Shown here piece by piece: positions 29,401 through 36,883 of a DNA stretch of 64,000 nucleotides. The first letter of the stretch is position 1. Every line of letters begins with the position of its first letter. A program made the position numbers and the translations under genes. The notes beneath the pieces are model-generated. The model saw only the letters and a program-made list of their open reading frames with translations. It did no database searches and had not been told where the DNA came from. The stretch comes from Streptomyces kanamyceticus (GTDB taxonomy: Bacteria > Actinomycetota > Actinomycetes > Streptomycetales > Streptomycetaceae), in contig NZ_CP023699.1 of the NCBI RefSeq assembly GCF_008704495.1, positions 8,494,001 to 8,558,000 of the forward strand, given 5' to 3'.

Positions 29401-30199
29401 CGCGACGGTCGACTTCACCGGCACGTCGGCCCAGCTCGCCACGAACTTCAACGCGCCCTTCGCGGTGGTCAACGCCGCCGTGCTGTACGTCTTCCGCACG
29501 CTCGTCGACGACGACATCCCGCTCAACGACGGCTGCCTGCGCCCGCTGCGCATCATCGTGCCGCCCGGCTCCCTGCTCGCGCCCGAGCCGCCCGCAGCCG
29601 TCGTCGCGGGGAACGTGGAGACCTCGCAGGCGATCACCGGCGCCCTGTACGGGGCCCTGGGCGTCCAGGCCGAGGGCTCCGGCACGATGAACAACGTCAC
29701 CTTCGGCAACGAACGCCACCAGTACTACGAGACGGTGGCTTCGGGCTCCGGAGCGGGCGAGGGATTCGACGGCGCACCCGTCGTACAGACCCACATGACC
29801 AACTCGCGGCTCACCGACCCCGAAGTCCTGGAGTGGCGGCTGCCCGTCCTCATCGAGGAGTTCGCGGTACGGCGGGGCAGCGGCGGCAGCGGGAGGTGGC
29901 GCGGCGGGGACGGGGCCGTGCGCCGCATCCGCTTCCGCGAGCCGATGACGGTGTCCACCCTGTCGCAGCACCGCAGGGTCGCGCCGTACGGCATGGCGGG
30001 CGGCGCCACCGGCGCGCTCGGCGCCAACCGCGTGGAACGCGCGGACGGCGGCGTCCTGGAGCTCGGCGGCAGCGACTCGGCCGACCTGGGCCCCGGCGAC
30101 GTACTCGTGATCGAAACCCCCGGCGGCGGCGGATACGGACCGGCCCCGCGCGACACCACTGATCCAGGAGAAGTGAGCGATGATTTTCAGGCGTTCTGA
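26498..30199 (+). CDS. Fused hydantoinase A/B, ATP-dependent 5-oxoprolinase type, inside the conservon
   Basis: The 1233-aa cytoplasmic enzyme is of the OPLAH type. Residues 1 to about 690 are HyuA-like ('[19 protein letters not shown]', '[17 protein letters not shown]', '[20 protein letters not shown]', '[16 protein letters not shown]'). Residues from about 705 are HyuB-like ('[20 protein letters not shown]', '[12 protein letters not shown]', '[12 protein letters not shown]', 'ETPGGGGYG'). It should open 5-oxoproline or a hydantoin with ATP. The GTG start lies 25 bp after cvnC, and its last 20 bp overlap the cvnD start. Leu167 is encoded by TTA (26996-26998), so translation should need the bldA tRNA. 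It was presumably inserted into an ancestral cvnC-cvnD junction. Confidence 0.92.
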   Translation: MTGWQFWVDRGGTFTDIVARHPDGRLLTHKLLSDNPARYRDAAVAGIRELLARAGDVRDSADATADTDAPDAPHGQAAALPVDTVRMGTTVATNALLERKGEPTALVVTRGFRDALRIAYQNRPEIFAREIVLPELLYERVIEVDERVAADGTVLREPDLDGLTTPLRKAFDDGIRSVAVVCMHSHLYPAHEQAIGELAVRTGFPQVSLSSEVSPLMKLVPRGDTAVVDAYLSPVLRRYVQHVADELHGVRLMFMQSNGGLADAGQFRGKDAILSGPAGGIVGMARMSRLAGFDRVIGFDMGGTSTDVSHYAGEYERVFTTQIAGVRLRAPMLDIHTVAAGGGSVLHFDGSRYRVGPDSAGADPGPASYRGGGPLTVTDANVALGRVQPDHFPAVFGPDGDQPLDAALVRDRFADLAREIHEATGDDRTPEQVAEGYLRIAVANIAGAVKRISVQKGHDVTRYALTTFGGAGGQHACMVADSLGIRTVLVPPMAGVLSALGIGLADTTAMREQSVEAPLAASSMPHVRTIADDLESAARDELLAEDVPAERVRVTRRAQLRYDGTDTALTVELTEPDAMLRAFEDRHRATYSFTLDRPVVVEALSVEATGLTDPPDLSALAGDTSHGPARTVSLHTGGARRDVPLHRREELPPGQSVTGPAVITEASATTVVDDGWQAATTDAGHLVMERVAEPASSTASTAADPVLLEVFNNLFMSIAEQMGARLESTAQSVNIKERLDFSCALFDPEGNLVANAPHIPVHLGSMGTSVKEVIARRGSGMRPGDSYAVNDPYHGGTHLPDVTVITPVFDQPGEHSSARRILFYVASRGHHAEIGGIAPGSMPADSRTIDEEGILFDNWLLVEDGRFREPETRDLLTGAAHPSRNPDTNLADLRAQIAANQKGVDEVARMIDNFGLDVVQAYMKHVQDNAEDAVRRVIDTLEEGEFAYQTDSGATIRVRVSVDREERTATVDFTGTSAQLATNFNAPFAVVNAAVLYVFRTLVDDDIPLNDGCLRPLRIIVPPGSLLAPEPPAAVVAGNVETSQAITGALYGALGVQAEGSGTMNNVTFGNERHQYYETVASGSGAGEGFDGAPVVQTHMTNSRLTDPEVLEWRLPVLIEEFAVRRGSGGSGRWRGGDGAVRRIRFREPMTVSTLSQHRRVAPYGMAGGATGALGANRVERADGGVLELGGSDSADLGPGDVLVIETPGGGGYGPAPRDTTDPGEVSDDFQAF

Positions 30200-30785
30200 G
30201 CGCGGCAAGGCCCCCGTCGAGCCGGTGACCCTGAAGATCCTGGTGGCGGGCGGTTTCGGCGTGGGCAAGACGACGCTGGTCGGCGCGGTCAGCGAGATCA
30301 AGCCGCTGCGCACCGAGGAGACCCTCAGCGAGGCGGGCCGCCCCGTCGACGACACCCGCGGCGTCGCGGGCAAGCACACCACCACGGTCGCCATGGACTT
30401 CGGCCGCATCACGCTCCGCGAGGACCTGGTCCTGTACCTCTTCGGTACCCCAGGACAGGACCGCTTCTGGTTCCTCTGGGACGAACTGGCGACCGGCGCG
30501 CTGGGCGCGGTGGTCCTCGCCGACACCCGCCGCCTGGAGGACTGCTTCGCGGCCGTCGACTACTTCGAACGCCGCTCCATACCCTTCGTCATAGGCGTCA
30601 ACTGCTTCGACGACGCCACCCGCTACCCCGCGGACGCCGTACGCCAGGCCCTCGACCTCGACTCGGAGGTCCCCGTCGTCCTGTGCGACGCCCGCGACCG
30701 CGAGTCGGTCAAGGACGTCCTCATCGGCGTCGTCGAACACGCGATGACAGCGGCCGCGGCGGCACGGGAGCCCGCCATCCGGTAG
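30180..30785 (+). CDS. cvnD: Conservon Ras-like GTPase CvnD
   Basis: The 201-aa GTPase has a P-loop '[17 protein letters not shown]', a switch II '[20 protein letters not shown]', and '[11 protein letters not shown]' at the position of the base-recognition motif (N-x-x-D form), as in CvnD/MglA-like proteins. ATG 30180 follows GGAG and lies inside the end of the oxoprolinase gene, so its translation is probably coupled to that gene. It is expected to switch on the CvnA/B/C membrane complex. Confidence 0.95.
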   Translation: MIFRRSERGKAPVEPVTLKILVAGGFGVGKTTLVGAVSEIKPLRTEETLSEAGRPVDDTRGVAGKHTTTVAMDFGRITLREDLVLYLFGTPGQDRFWFLWDELATGALGAVVLADTRRLEDCFAAVDYFERRSIPFVIGVNCFDDATRYPADAVRQALDLDSEVPVVLCDARDRESVKDVLIGVVEHAMTAAAAAREPAIR

Positions 30786-30811
30786 CCCGCCGTCGCGTGC
30801 CCGCGGAGCCA

Positions 30812-30845
30812 CGGCCCGTACCCCCGCCGACCGGGGTACGGGCCG
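30812..30845. terminator. Bidirectional terminator between cvnD and glpK
   Basis: CGGCCCGTACCCC (30812-30824) and GGGGTACGGGCCG (30833-30845) form a perfect 13-bp stem with an 8-base loop. It lies between two convergent genes, so it serves both. Confidence 0.8.
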
Positions 30846-30859
30846 CAGTCATGCTCGGC

Positions 30860-32380
30860 TCAGCCCTCTCCGTCCTCCAGCCAGCCGAAGCTCCGCTCCA
30901 CCGCCTTGCGCCAGTTGTGGTACTCGCGCTCCCGCGCACCGGTGTCCATCCGCGGTGTCCACTCGACGTCCTGCTGCCAGTGCGCCTTGAGCTCGTCGAG
31001 GTCGTTCCAGACCCCGGTGGCGAGCCCGGCCGCGTACGCCGCGCCCAGGCAGGTGGTCTCGGAGACCTTCGGCCGGATCACCGGCACCCCGAGGACGTCC
31101 GCCTGGTGCTGCATCAGGAGGTTGTTCTTGGTCATGCCGCCGTCCACCTTCAAGGTGGTGATCCGCACCCCGGAGTCCTGGTACATGGCGTCGACGACCT
31201 CACGCGTCTGCCAGCTGGTCGCCTCCAGGACAGCGCGCGCCAGGTGCGCCTTGGTGACGTACCGGGTCAGTCCGGTGACGACGCCGCGCGCGTCGGAGCG
31301 CCAGTAGGGGGCGAAGAGACCGGAGAACGCGGGCACGATGTACGCGCCTCCGTTGTCGTCCACGCTCGCCGCGAGGGTCTCGATCTCGTCCGCGTTGCGG
31401 ATGATGCCGAGCTGGTCGCGGAACCACTGCACCAGGGCGCCGGTGATCGCGATGGAGCCCTCCAGGCAGTACACGGGCGCCTCGGAGCCGATCTTGTAGC
31501 CCATCGTGGTGAGCAGCCCGTTCTTCGAGGGGACGGGCCGGTTACCGGTGTTGAGCAGCAGGAAGCTGCCCGTGCCGTACGTGTTCTTGGCGGTGCCCGT
31601 GTCATAGCAGGCCTGCCCGAAGACGGCCGCCTGCTGGTCGCCGAGCGCGGAGGCGACGGGCACTCCGGAGAGCTGGCCCACCGCAGTGCCGTACACCTCG
31701 GCCGATGACCTGATCTCCGGCAGGACCGCCTCGGGGACGTTCATCGCCGACAGGATCGAGCTGTCCCACTGGAGCGTCTCCAGGTTCATCAGCATGGTGC
31801 GGCCCGCGTTGGTGACGTCGGTGACGTGCTTGCCGCCCTCGGTGCCGCCCGTGAGGTTCCAGATCAGCCAGGAGTCGATGGTGCCGAAGGCTATCTCGCC
31901 GCGCTCGGCACGGGCCCGGAGCCCGGGTACGTTGTCGAGCAGCCAGGCGGCCTTGGGCCCGGAGAAGTAGCTGGCCAGCGGCAGCCCCGTCTGCTCACGG
32001 AAGCGGTCCTGGCCGTCCGCGCCGCCCAGTTCGTTGCAGAGCCCCGAGGTACGGGTGTCCTGCCAGACGATCGCGTTGTGCACGGGTTTGCCCGTGGCCC
32101 GGTCCCACAGGACGGTCGTCTCGCGCTGATTGGTGATGCCGAGCGCGCTCAGCTGGTCGGCGCGGAGCCCCGCCTTGGCGATCGCCCCCGCGACCACCGC
32201 CTGCACCTTGGACCAGATCTCGGTGGCGTCGTGCTCCACCCAGCCGGGCTTGGGGAAGATCTGGCGGTGCTCGCGCTGGTCCACGGCGACGATCGCGCCG
32301 TCCTGGTTGAAGATGATGCAGCGGCTCGACGTGGTGCCCTGGTCGATTGCGGCGACGAATTTCTCGGAGCTGTCCGGCAT
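30860..32380 (-). CDS. glpK: Glycerol kinase
   Basis: The 506-aa FGGY kinase has the phosphate-binding '[16 protein letters not shown]' at the N-terminus, '[20 protein letters not shown]', '[11 protein letters not shown]', and a C-terminal '[20 protein letters not shown]'. It phosphorylates glycerol to sn-glycerol 3-phosphate. The length is usual. It follows glpF after 22 bp with AAGGGG ahead of its ATG, so the two form an operon. No glycerol-3-phosphate dehydrogenase gene follows; the next gene is convergent. Confidence 0.97.
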   Translation of the reverse strand: MPDSSEKFVAAIDQGTTSSRCIIFNQDGAIVAVDQREHRQIFPKPGWVEHDATEIWSKVQAVVAGAIAKAGLRADQLSALGITNQRETTVLWDRATGKPVHNAIVWQDTRTSGLCNELGGADGQDRFREQTGLPLASYFSGPKAAWLLDNVPGLRARAERGEIAFGTIDSWLIWNLTGGTEGGKHVTDVTNAGRTMLMNLETLQWDSSILSAMNVPEAVLPEIRSSAEVYGTAVGQLSGVPVASALGDQQAAVFGQACYDTGTAKNTYGTGSFLLLNTGNRPVPSKNGLLTTMGYKIGSEAPVYCLEGSIAITGALVQWFRDQLGIIRNADEIETLAASVDDNGGAYIVPAFSGLFAPYWRSDARGVVTGLTRYVTKAHLARAVLEATSWQTREVVDAMYQDSGVRITTLKVDGGMTKNNLLMQHQADVLGVPVIRPKVSETTCLGAAYAAGLATGVWNDLDELKAHWQQDVEWTPRMDTGAREREYHNWRKAVERSFGWLEDGEG

Positions 32381-32402
32381 GGCTACCCCTTGATGAGAAG
32401 AC

Positions 32403-33158
32403 TCAGAAGGCTGCGTTGTAGATGGCGCCCGCGAGGGCCCCGCCGATCAGCGGTCCGGCCACCGGAATCCAGGCGTAGCTCCAGTCGGACGTGCCCTTGT
32501 TGGGGATCGGCAGGAACGTGTGCACGATGCGCGGACCGAGGTCGCGCGCCGGGTTGATCGCGTACCCCGTGGGGCCACCGAGGGAGAGGCCGATGCCGAC
32601 GACAAGGAAGGCCACGATCAGCGTCTGCGTGCCGGATTCGCCGAGCCCCTTGGTGAGCCCGAAGGCCAGGATGGGCAGTACCAGGGCCACGGTCGCGATG
32701 ACCTCGGTGATGAGGTTGGCGACGGGGTTCCGGATCTCCGGGATGGTGGAGAAGATCCCGAGCGTCGGCGTCGGCACGTGCACGCCCTCGGAGTCGCCCT
32801 TGGCGCCCCGCGTGACGTTGGCGTTGAACTGCGCGAGGTAGACGAGATAGGCGAGTACGGCGCCGAGCATCGCGCCCACCATCTGCCCGAGCAGATAGAG
32901 CCAGACCTTGTCCCACTTGCCGGTGTCGATCGCGATGCCGAGCGTGACGGCGGGATTGAGATGGCCGCCGGAGAGCGGGCCCGCGGTGTACGCGCCGGCG
33001 AGCACGCCGAAACCCCATCCGAAGGAGATGACGACCCATCCGGAGGCTTTCGCCTTCGAATGGCTGAGTGTGACGGCGGCGCACACACCGGCGCCCAGCA
33101 GAATCAGGATCGCGGTGCCGATGACCTCACCGACGAAGATGTCCCCATTCGAGTACAT
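32403..33158 (-). CDS. glpF: Glycerol uptake facilitator (MIP/aquaglyceroporin)
   Basis: The 251-aa channel has six membrane segments and both NPA boxes ('[17 protein letters not shown]' and '[13 protein letters not shown]'); the Asp after the second box is typical of glycerol-passing members. ATG 33158 follows AGGAG. It starts the glpFK operon, which has a promoter core about 275 bp upstream and a hairpin just ahead of the ribosome-binding site. Confidence 0.96.
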   Translation of the reverse strand: MYSNGDIFVGEVIGTAILILLGAGVCAAVTLSHSKAKASGWVVISFGWGFGVLAGAYTAGPLSGGHLNPAVTLGIAIDTGKWDKVWLYLLGQMVGAMLGAVLAYLVYLAQFNANVTRGAKGDSEGVHVPTPTLGIFSTIPEIRNPVANLITEVIATVALVLPILAFGLTKGLGESGTQTLIVAFLVVGIGLSLGGPTGYAINPARDLGPRIVHTFLPIPNKGTSDWSYAWIPVAGPLIGGALAGAIYNAAF

Positions 33159-33178
33159 GGCGGCTCCTAGGCCCTCGC

Positions 33179-33197
33179 CCGGGGCGCTGCGCCCCGG
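33179..33197 (-). promoter_or_regulatory. Perfect hairpin in the glpF leader
   Basis: CCGGGGCG-CTG-CGCCCCGG lies about 20 bp upstream of the glpF start, close to its AGGAG. A stable stem here could limit ribosome access or act as a transcript-end or stability element. The role is unknown. Confidence 0.45.
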
Positions 33198-33556
33198 TAC
33201 TCCGTGCAGGGTGCGTTTCCGACGACTACTGCCTGGATACGCCCGGCTGATTCAGCCGAAGGCAGGAGGTCTCCCGCGCCCCGCCCGGCGTCCATGACGA
33301 GCGTGCCGTCGCAGTCGGATCGCCTCGGGGGGATGACCCGTTGAGCAGGCCCTTCGTGCAGACCCTTCGCGCGCGCAGAGGCTCTGTGCGCCGTGGAGCC
33401 GAGGTGCGGCGATGCCGACTGACACCCGGAAGTGTTCACCGATGGTGATGGAGCGTCAAGGTCGCGGACGGCAACGGTTAACCGGTGCGACGCCTTCCTG
33501 GGACACACCCGTGGTGAACGGCCCGCGACCCCGGCCCAGGGCCTCGGCCCAAGCCC
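33198..33556 (-). promoter_or_regulatory. glpFK promoter region with candidate operator
   Basis: No gene is seen in this 359-bp gap. On the minus strand TTGACG (33459-33454) and AACACT (33436-33431) are separated by 17 bp, a good sigma-70-type core. The inverted repeat TCACC-GAT-GGTGA (33436-33448) lies inside the spacer and would block the promoter when bound. CGGTTAACCG (33475-33484) is a second short palindrome just upstream. Glycerol operons in this genus are controlled by an IclR-type GylR, but no gylR lies next to these genes. Confidence 0.6.
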
Positions 33557-34747
33557 TCAGCGCACCGCTATGACGGACGACCCGTGCCCGAAGAGACCTT
33601 GGTTCGCGCTGATTCCCACGCGCGCCCCTTCGACCTGACGCGCCCCCGCCGTCCCCCTCAACTGCCAGGTCAGCTCGCACACTTGGGCGATCGCCTGGGC
33701 GGGTACGGCCTCTCCGAAGGACGCGAGTCCGCCGCTGGTGTTCACCGGGGTCCGCCCGCCCGGCGAGGTCGCGCCCTCCCGCAGCAGCTTGGCCCCCTCG
33801 CCCTCGCCGCAGAGCCCGAGGTCCTCGTACCACTGCAGTTCGAGGGAGGTGGACAGGTCGTACACCTCCGCCACGGATATGTCCTCGGGGCCGACGCCCG
33901 CCTCCTCGTACGCGGCACGCGCGATGGAGGCGCGATAGGTCTCCTCGCTCGGCTCCACGACCGCCGCGGAGTCCGTGGCGACGTCCGGCAGGTCGAGGAC
34001 GGTGCGCGGATACGTCGGGGTGACCGTGGAGACGGCACGCACGCGTACCGGATCGGTGGCCCCGTGCCGCCGCGCGAACTCCATGCTGGAGAGCACCAGG
34101 GCCGCGGCCCCGTCCGAGGTGGCGCAGATGTCGAGCAGCCGCAGCGGGTCGGCGACCACGGCGGAGGCGGCGACCTCCTCGGCGGTGACCTCCTTGCGGT
34201 AGCGCGCGTTCGGATTGAGTGCTCCCAGGGCCGCGTTCTTCACCTTGACCAGGGCGAAGTCCTCCAGGGTGTCGCCGTGCACGGCCATCCGGCGGCGCGC
34301 GTACAGCCCGAAGTACGCGGGGTTGGTCGCTCCCAGGACGCGGAACCGCAGCCAGTCCGGGTCATCGGCCCGCTCCCCGCCCGCGGGCTTGAAGAACCCC
34401 TTGGGCGCCGCGTCGGCCCCGACCACCAGGATGACGTCGGCGAGACCCGAAAGGATCTGCGCGCGTGCCGTGTTGATGGCCTGCGCCCCGGACGCGCACG
34501 CCGCGTACACACTCGCCACGCGGGCCCCCTGCCAGCCGAGCGCCTTGGCGAACGTGGCCCCGGCGACGTACCCGGGATAGCCGCCCCGCACCGTGTCAGC
34601 GCCGACGATCGAGTCCACGTCGCGCCAGTCGACCCCGGCATCGGCGAGCGCCGCCCTGGCCGCCACCGTGCCGTACTCGACGAAGGACCGGCCCCACTTG
34701 CCCCAGGGGTGCATGCCCGCACCCAGCACCGCCACCTCGCCGCTCAT
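33557..34747 (-). CDS. Thiolase-fold lipid-transfer (SCP-x/Ltp-type) protein
   Basis: The 396-aa thiolase-superfamily protein has 'VYAACASGAQAINTARAQIL' at the position of the reactive cysteine, 'CATSDGAAALVLSS', 'DLSTSLELQWYEDLG' and a C-terminal 'TPVNTSGGLASFGEAVPAQA'. Proteins of this type act as acetyl-CoA acyltransferases or, with a DUF35 partner, as retro-aldolases in side-chain degradation of steroids and similar acids. The DUF35 gene directly upstream, with a 4-bp overlap (ATGA at 34744-34747), makes a two-subunit enzyme likely. The substrate is unknown. Confidence 0.88.
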   Translation of the reverse strand: MSGEVAVLGAGMHPWGKWGRSFVEYGTVAARAALADAGVDWRDVDSIVGADTVRGGYPGYVAGATFAKALGWQGARVASVYAACASGAQAINTARAQILSGLADVILVVGADAAPKGFFKPAGGERADDPDWLRFRVLGATNPAYFGLYARRRMAVHGDTLEDFALVKVKNAALGALNPNARYRKEVTAEEVAASAVVADPLRLLDICATSDGAAALVLSSMEFARRHGATDPVRVRAVSTVTPTYPRTVLDLPDVATDSAAVVEPSEETYRASIARAAYEEAGVGPEDISVAEVYDLSTSLELQWYEDLGLCGEGEGAKLLREGATSPGGRTPVNTSGGLASFGEAVPAQAIAQVCELTWQLRGTAGARQVEGARVGISANQGLFGHGSSVIAVR

Positions 34748-35190
34748 GCGCCCACCCCCACCGGTCGCCAGTGCCACGTCGTCCAGGTCGTCTCGTCGTC
34801 CTCGTTGAGCACACCGGGGACGACCTCCACCTCCATGCCGACCTCCAGATCGGCGACGGAGAGCCCCGGGACCCCCTGCCCGAGCACCACCATGCGCTCT
34901 GCCGCCAGCTCCACAGCGATCAACGTGTAGGGCTCCCACGGAAGTTCCGGATCGGAGACATAGGGCGAGGGCGGGCGGTACCGGCCGTCCGTGTACGACC
35001 AGACCCGGCCGCGCCGGGACAGCGGCGCCTCCACCAGCTCACCGCCGGCGCAGCCGGGATTGCGGCAGAAGGTGTCCTCGCGGGGAAAGAAGACGGCGGC
35101 GCACGCCGAGCAGCGCGTGCCCAGCAGACGGAAGTCCGCGTCCTCCCCGGCGAACCAGTGGGCCACCACGGGTGTGCTCGTACGCGACAA
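34744..35190 (-). CDS. DUF35 zinc-ribbon/OB-fold protein, partner of the thiolase-like protein
   Basis: The 148-aa protein has an N-terminal rubredoxin-like zinc ribbon ('CSACAAVFFPREDTFCRNPGC') followed by an OB-fold part ('GRVWSYTDGRYRPPSP', 'EPYTLIAVELAAERMVVLGQ'). Such proteins bind acyl-CoA and form a complex with thiolase-like subunits. The start is a TTG at 35190 with GGAGG just ahead. A 17-bp palindrome lies about 20 bp upstream of the start. Confidence 0.88.
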   Translation of the reverse strand: MSRTSTPVVAHWFAGEDADFRLLGTRCSACAAVFFPREDTFCRNPGCAGGELVEAPLSRRGRVWSYTDGRYRPPSPYVSDPELPWEPYTLIAVELAAERMVVLGQGVPGLSVADLEVGMEVEVVPGVLNEDDETTWTTWHWRPVGVGA

Positions 35191-35208
35191 GGTTCCTCCA
35201 CGGCTGGA

Positions 35209-35225
35209 TCTGACGGAACGTCAGA
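35209..35225. promoter_or_regulatory. 17-bp perfect palindrome TCTGACG-GAA-CGTCAGA
   Basis: Perfect 7-bp arms lie immediately upstream of the DUF35/thiolase pair, in a position to overlap its promoter or transcript start. The form resembles TetR-family operators. No TetR gene is encoded nearby, so the regulator would act from elsewhere. Confidence 0.6.
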
Positions 35226-35359
35226 AGTGTGCCACGAGCAACCGGATTCCGTCAGGGGGCGGAAAACAGAACCGGACGGGCGACTTTCGCGTCCGAGTAT
35301 CGGAGGGGGTGACCGGGACTGACGGGGGTGCCCCGGTCGCCCTCCTCTCGCGCTCGGCC

Positions 35360-36175
35360 CTACTTGCCGTGCTTGCCGTGCAGCGACCGCGGCGAGACGG
35401 GGAAGTCGAAGTAGGTGTCGGGGAAGAGTTCGGGCTTGTACGTGAAGTGCCACCACTCCTCGGGGAGGTTGGTGAAGCCCACCTTGCCCAGGGTGTTCCT
35501 CAACAGGTCGCGGTGCGCGCGCTGCCCGCCCGTGACGCGGGGGTCGTCCGTGTGTGAAATGGTGTCAAAACAGTCGTAACCCGTACCCATGTCGATGGAG
35601 TTGTCGGGGAAGCGCTGCTCCTTGGGGCCGTGGCACGGGGAGAGCGGCTCGCCGGGGACGTACGGACGGGTCGGTTTGGCGGGCAGCCGGACGACCGTCA
35701 GGTCCAGCGTCGAGCCCCTGCTGTGCCCGGACTTCTCCGCGATGTAGCCGTCCTCGAACAGTCTCGACTTGTCGACCCGCGGATAGAACTCCGCCTTCAT
35801 GCGCTCGTCGTCCAGGTCCTTGGCCCAGCGCACGAAGTGGTCGACGGCCCGCTGCGGCCGGTAGCAGTCGTACACCTTCAGGGAGTAACCCTTGCGCAGC
35901 AGCGCCCGCTGAGCCTTGTGCAGCGCCTTCGCCGCCGGTTCGGTGAGGATGCACATCGGCTTCTCGTACCCGTCGATGCGCTCGCCCACGAAGTTGTGCG
36001 GGGTGAAGTAACGCATCTCCTGGATGATCGTGGGGTCGACGGCGCGCAGCGCGACGAACTCCTCGGGAGCCTTCGGTTCCGATGCCGGCTCGGCACGCGC
36101 GGGGGCGGCGGTCACGGCCAGCAGGGCGGTGGCGGAGACGGCGATGTTCCGCAAGGTGCGGGCAAGTCCTGTCAT
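35360..36175 (-). CDS. Secreted D-Ala-D-Ala dipeptidase, VanX family
   Basis: The 271-aa protein begins with a signal peptide ('LRNIAVSATALLAVTAAPARA', cleavage after about residue 28). The mature part has the VanX zinc motif 'SGHSRGSTLDLTVV' (S-x-H-x6-D) and the catalytic 'EEWWHFTYKP'. 'DCYRPQRAVDHFVRWA' supplies the Arg/Tyr region of the family. It is exported, so it likely trims cell-wall D-Ala-D-Ala peptides outside the cell rather than giving vancomycin resistance; no vanH or vanA gene is near. ATG 36175 is chosen because the signal peptide starts there. Confidence 0.9.
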   Translation of the reverse strand: MTGLARTLRNIAVSATALLAVTAAPARAEPASEPKAPEEFVALRAVDPTIIQEMRYFTPHNFVGERIDGYEKPMCILTEPAAKALHKAQRALLRKGYSLKVYDCYRPQRAVDHFVRWAKDLDDERMKAEFYPRVDKSRLFEDGYIAEKSGHSRGSTLDLTVVRLPAKPTRPYVPGEPLSPCHGPKEQRFPDNSIDMGTGYDCFDTISHTDDPRVTGGQRAHRDLLRNTLGKVGFTNLPEEWWHFTYKPELFPDTYFDFPVSPRSLHGKHGK

Positions 36176-36248
36176 GCCCCCTGCGTCTATCAGGATCGCC
36201 GCCGACCGCGAAAGACCGCCGCGTCGAAACATCCGATACAGTCCGCGC

Positions 36249-36782
36249 GTGCCCGCAACCCCACACTCCCCCAACTCCCTTCCCGGCTCCCACTGTTCGA
36301 GCTGTGGAGCACCCTACGGAGAAGGCCTTTCCGGCTGGCCCCGCACCTGCGCGAGCTGCGGCGCGGTGGCCTACCGCAACCCGCTTCCCGTGGTGGTGGC
36401 CCTGCAGCCCGTCTACGACACCCAGGGCACCGCCCTGGTCGTCGTGACCCGCACCATCGCCCCCGCGCGCGGGGGCACCGCCCTGCCCGGAGGGTTCATC
36501 GACGACAGGGAGGACTGGCGGCACGCACTCGTGCGCGAACTCCACGAGGAGACGGGCGTCAAAGCGGAGACCCGCGACGTACGCCTGGCCGACGCGATGA
36601 GCGCACCCGACGGCTACCTCCTGCTCTTCGGCCTCTTGCCCGAGCGCCCCGCCGCCGAACTGCCGCCCCCCACACCGACGGACGAGACCGAGGGCTGGGA
36701 CCTGCTGCGCCGCCCCACCGAACTGGCCTTCCCCCTGCACACGCTCGCGGTACGCGCGTGGTTCGAGGGCCGCTACATCTGA
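36249..36782 (+). CDS. Nudix hydrolase with N-terminal zinc ribbon
   Basis: The 177-aa protein has a short zinc ribbon ('CSSCGAPYGEG' and 'CASCGAVAYRNP') followed by a Nudix domain. Its box is 'GGFIDDREDWRHALVRELHE' continuing 'ETG', so the key Glu residues of the REx2EE core are present. NADH-pyrophosphatase-like and NMN/ADP-ribose-acting relatives share this layout; the substrate cannot be told. The GTG at 36249 lies shortly after a -10-like GATACA, and no Shine-Dalgarno sequence is seen, so a leaderless mRNA is possible. Confidence 0.88.
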   Translation: MPATPHSPNSLPGSHCSSCGAPYGEGLSGWPRTCASCGAVAYRNPLPVVVALQPVYDTQGTALVVVTRTIAPARGGTALPGGFIDDREDWRHALVRELHEETGVKAETRDVRLADAMSAPDGYLLLFGLLPERPAAELPPPTPTDETEGWDLLRRPTELAFPLHTLAVRAWFEGRYI

Positions 36783-36883
36783 GTCTCCGGTGAGCTGGCC
36801 GGGCCGGCTGTTCTCGGCGACCCGGCTATCCCGTCCACTGGCCCACGACGGGCCCCGACAGACAGCCCCCGCTCCCGGGAAAC

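Noticed and set aside
30860..33158. A full gylR-glpF-glpK-glpD glycerol operon
   Set aside because: Only glpF and glpK are present. The gene after glpK is convergent cvnD and the gene before glpF is a thiolase, so glpD and gylR are not here.
35360..36175. Vancomycin resistance by the VanX-like gene
   Set aside because: The protein has a signal peptide and no vanH, vanA or vanRS gene is nearby, so a cell-wall peptide role fits better.
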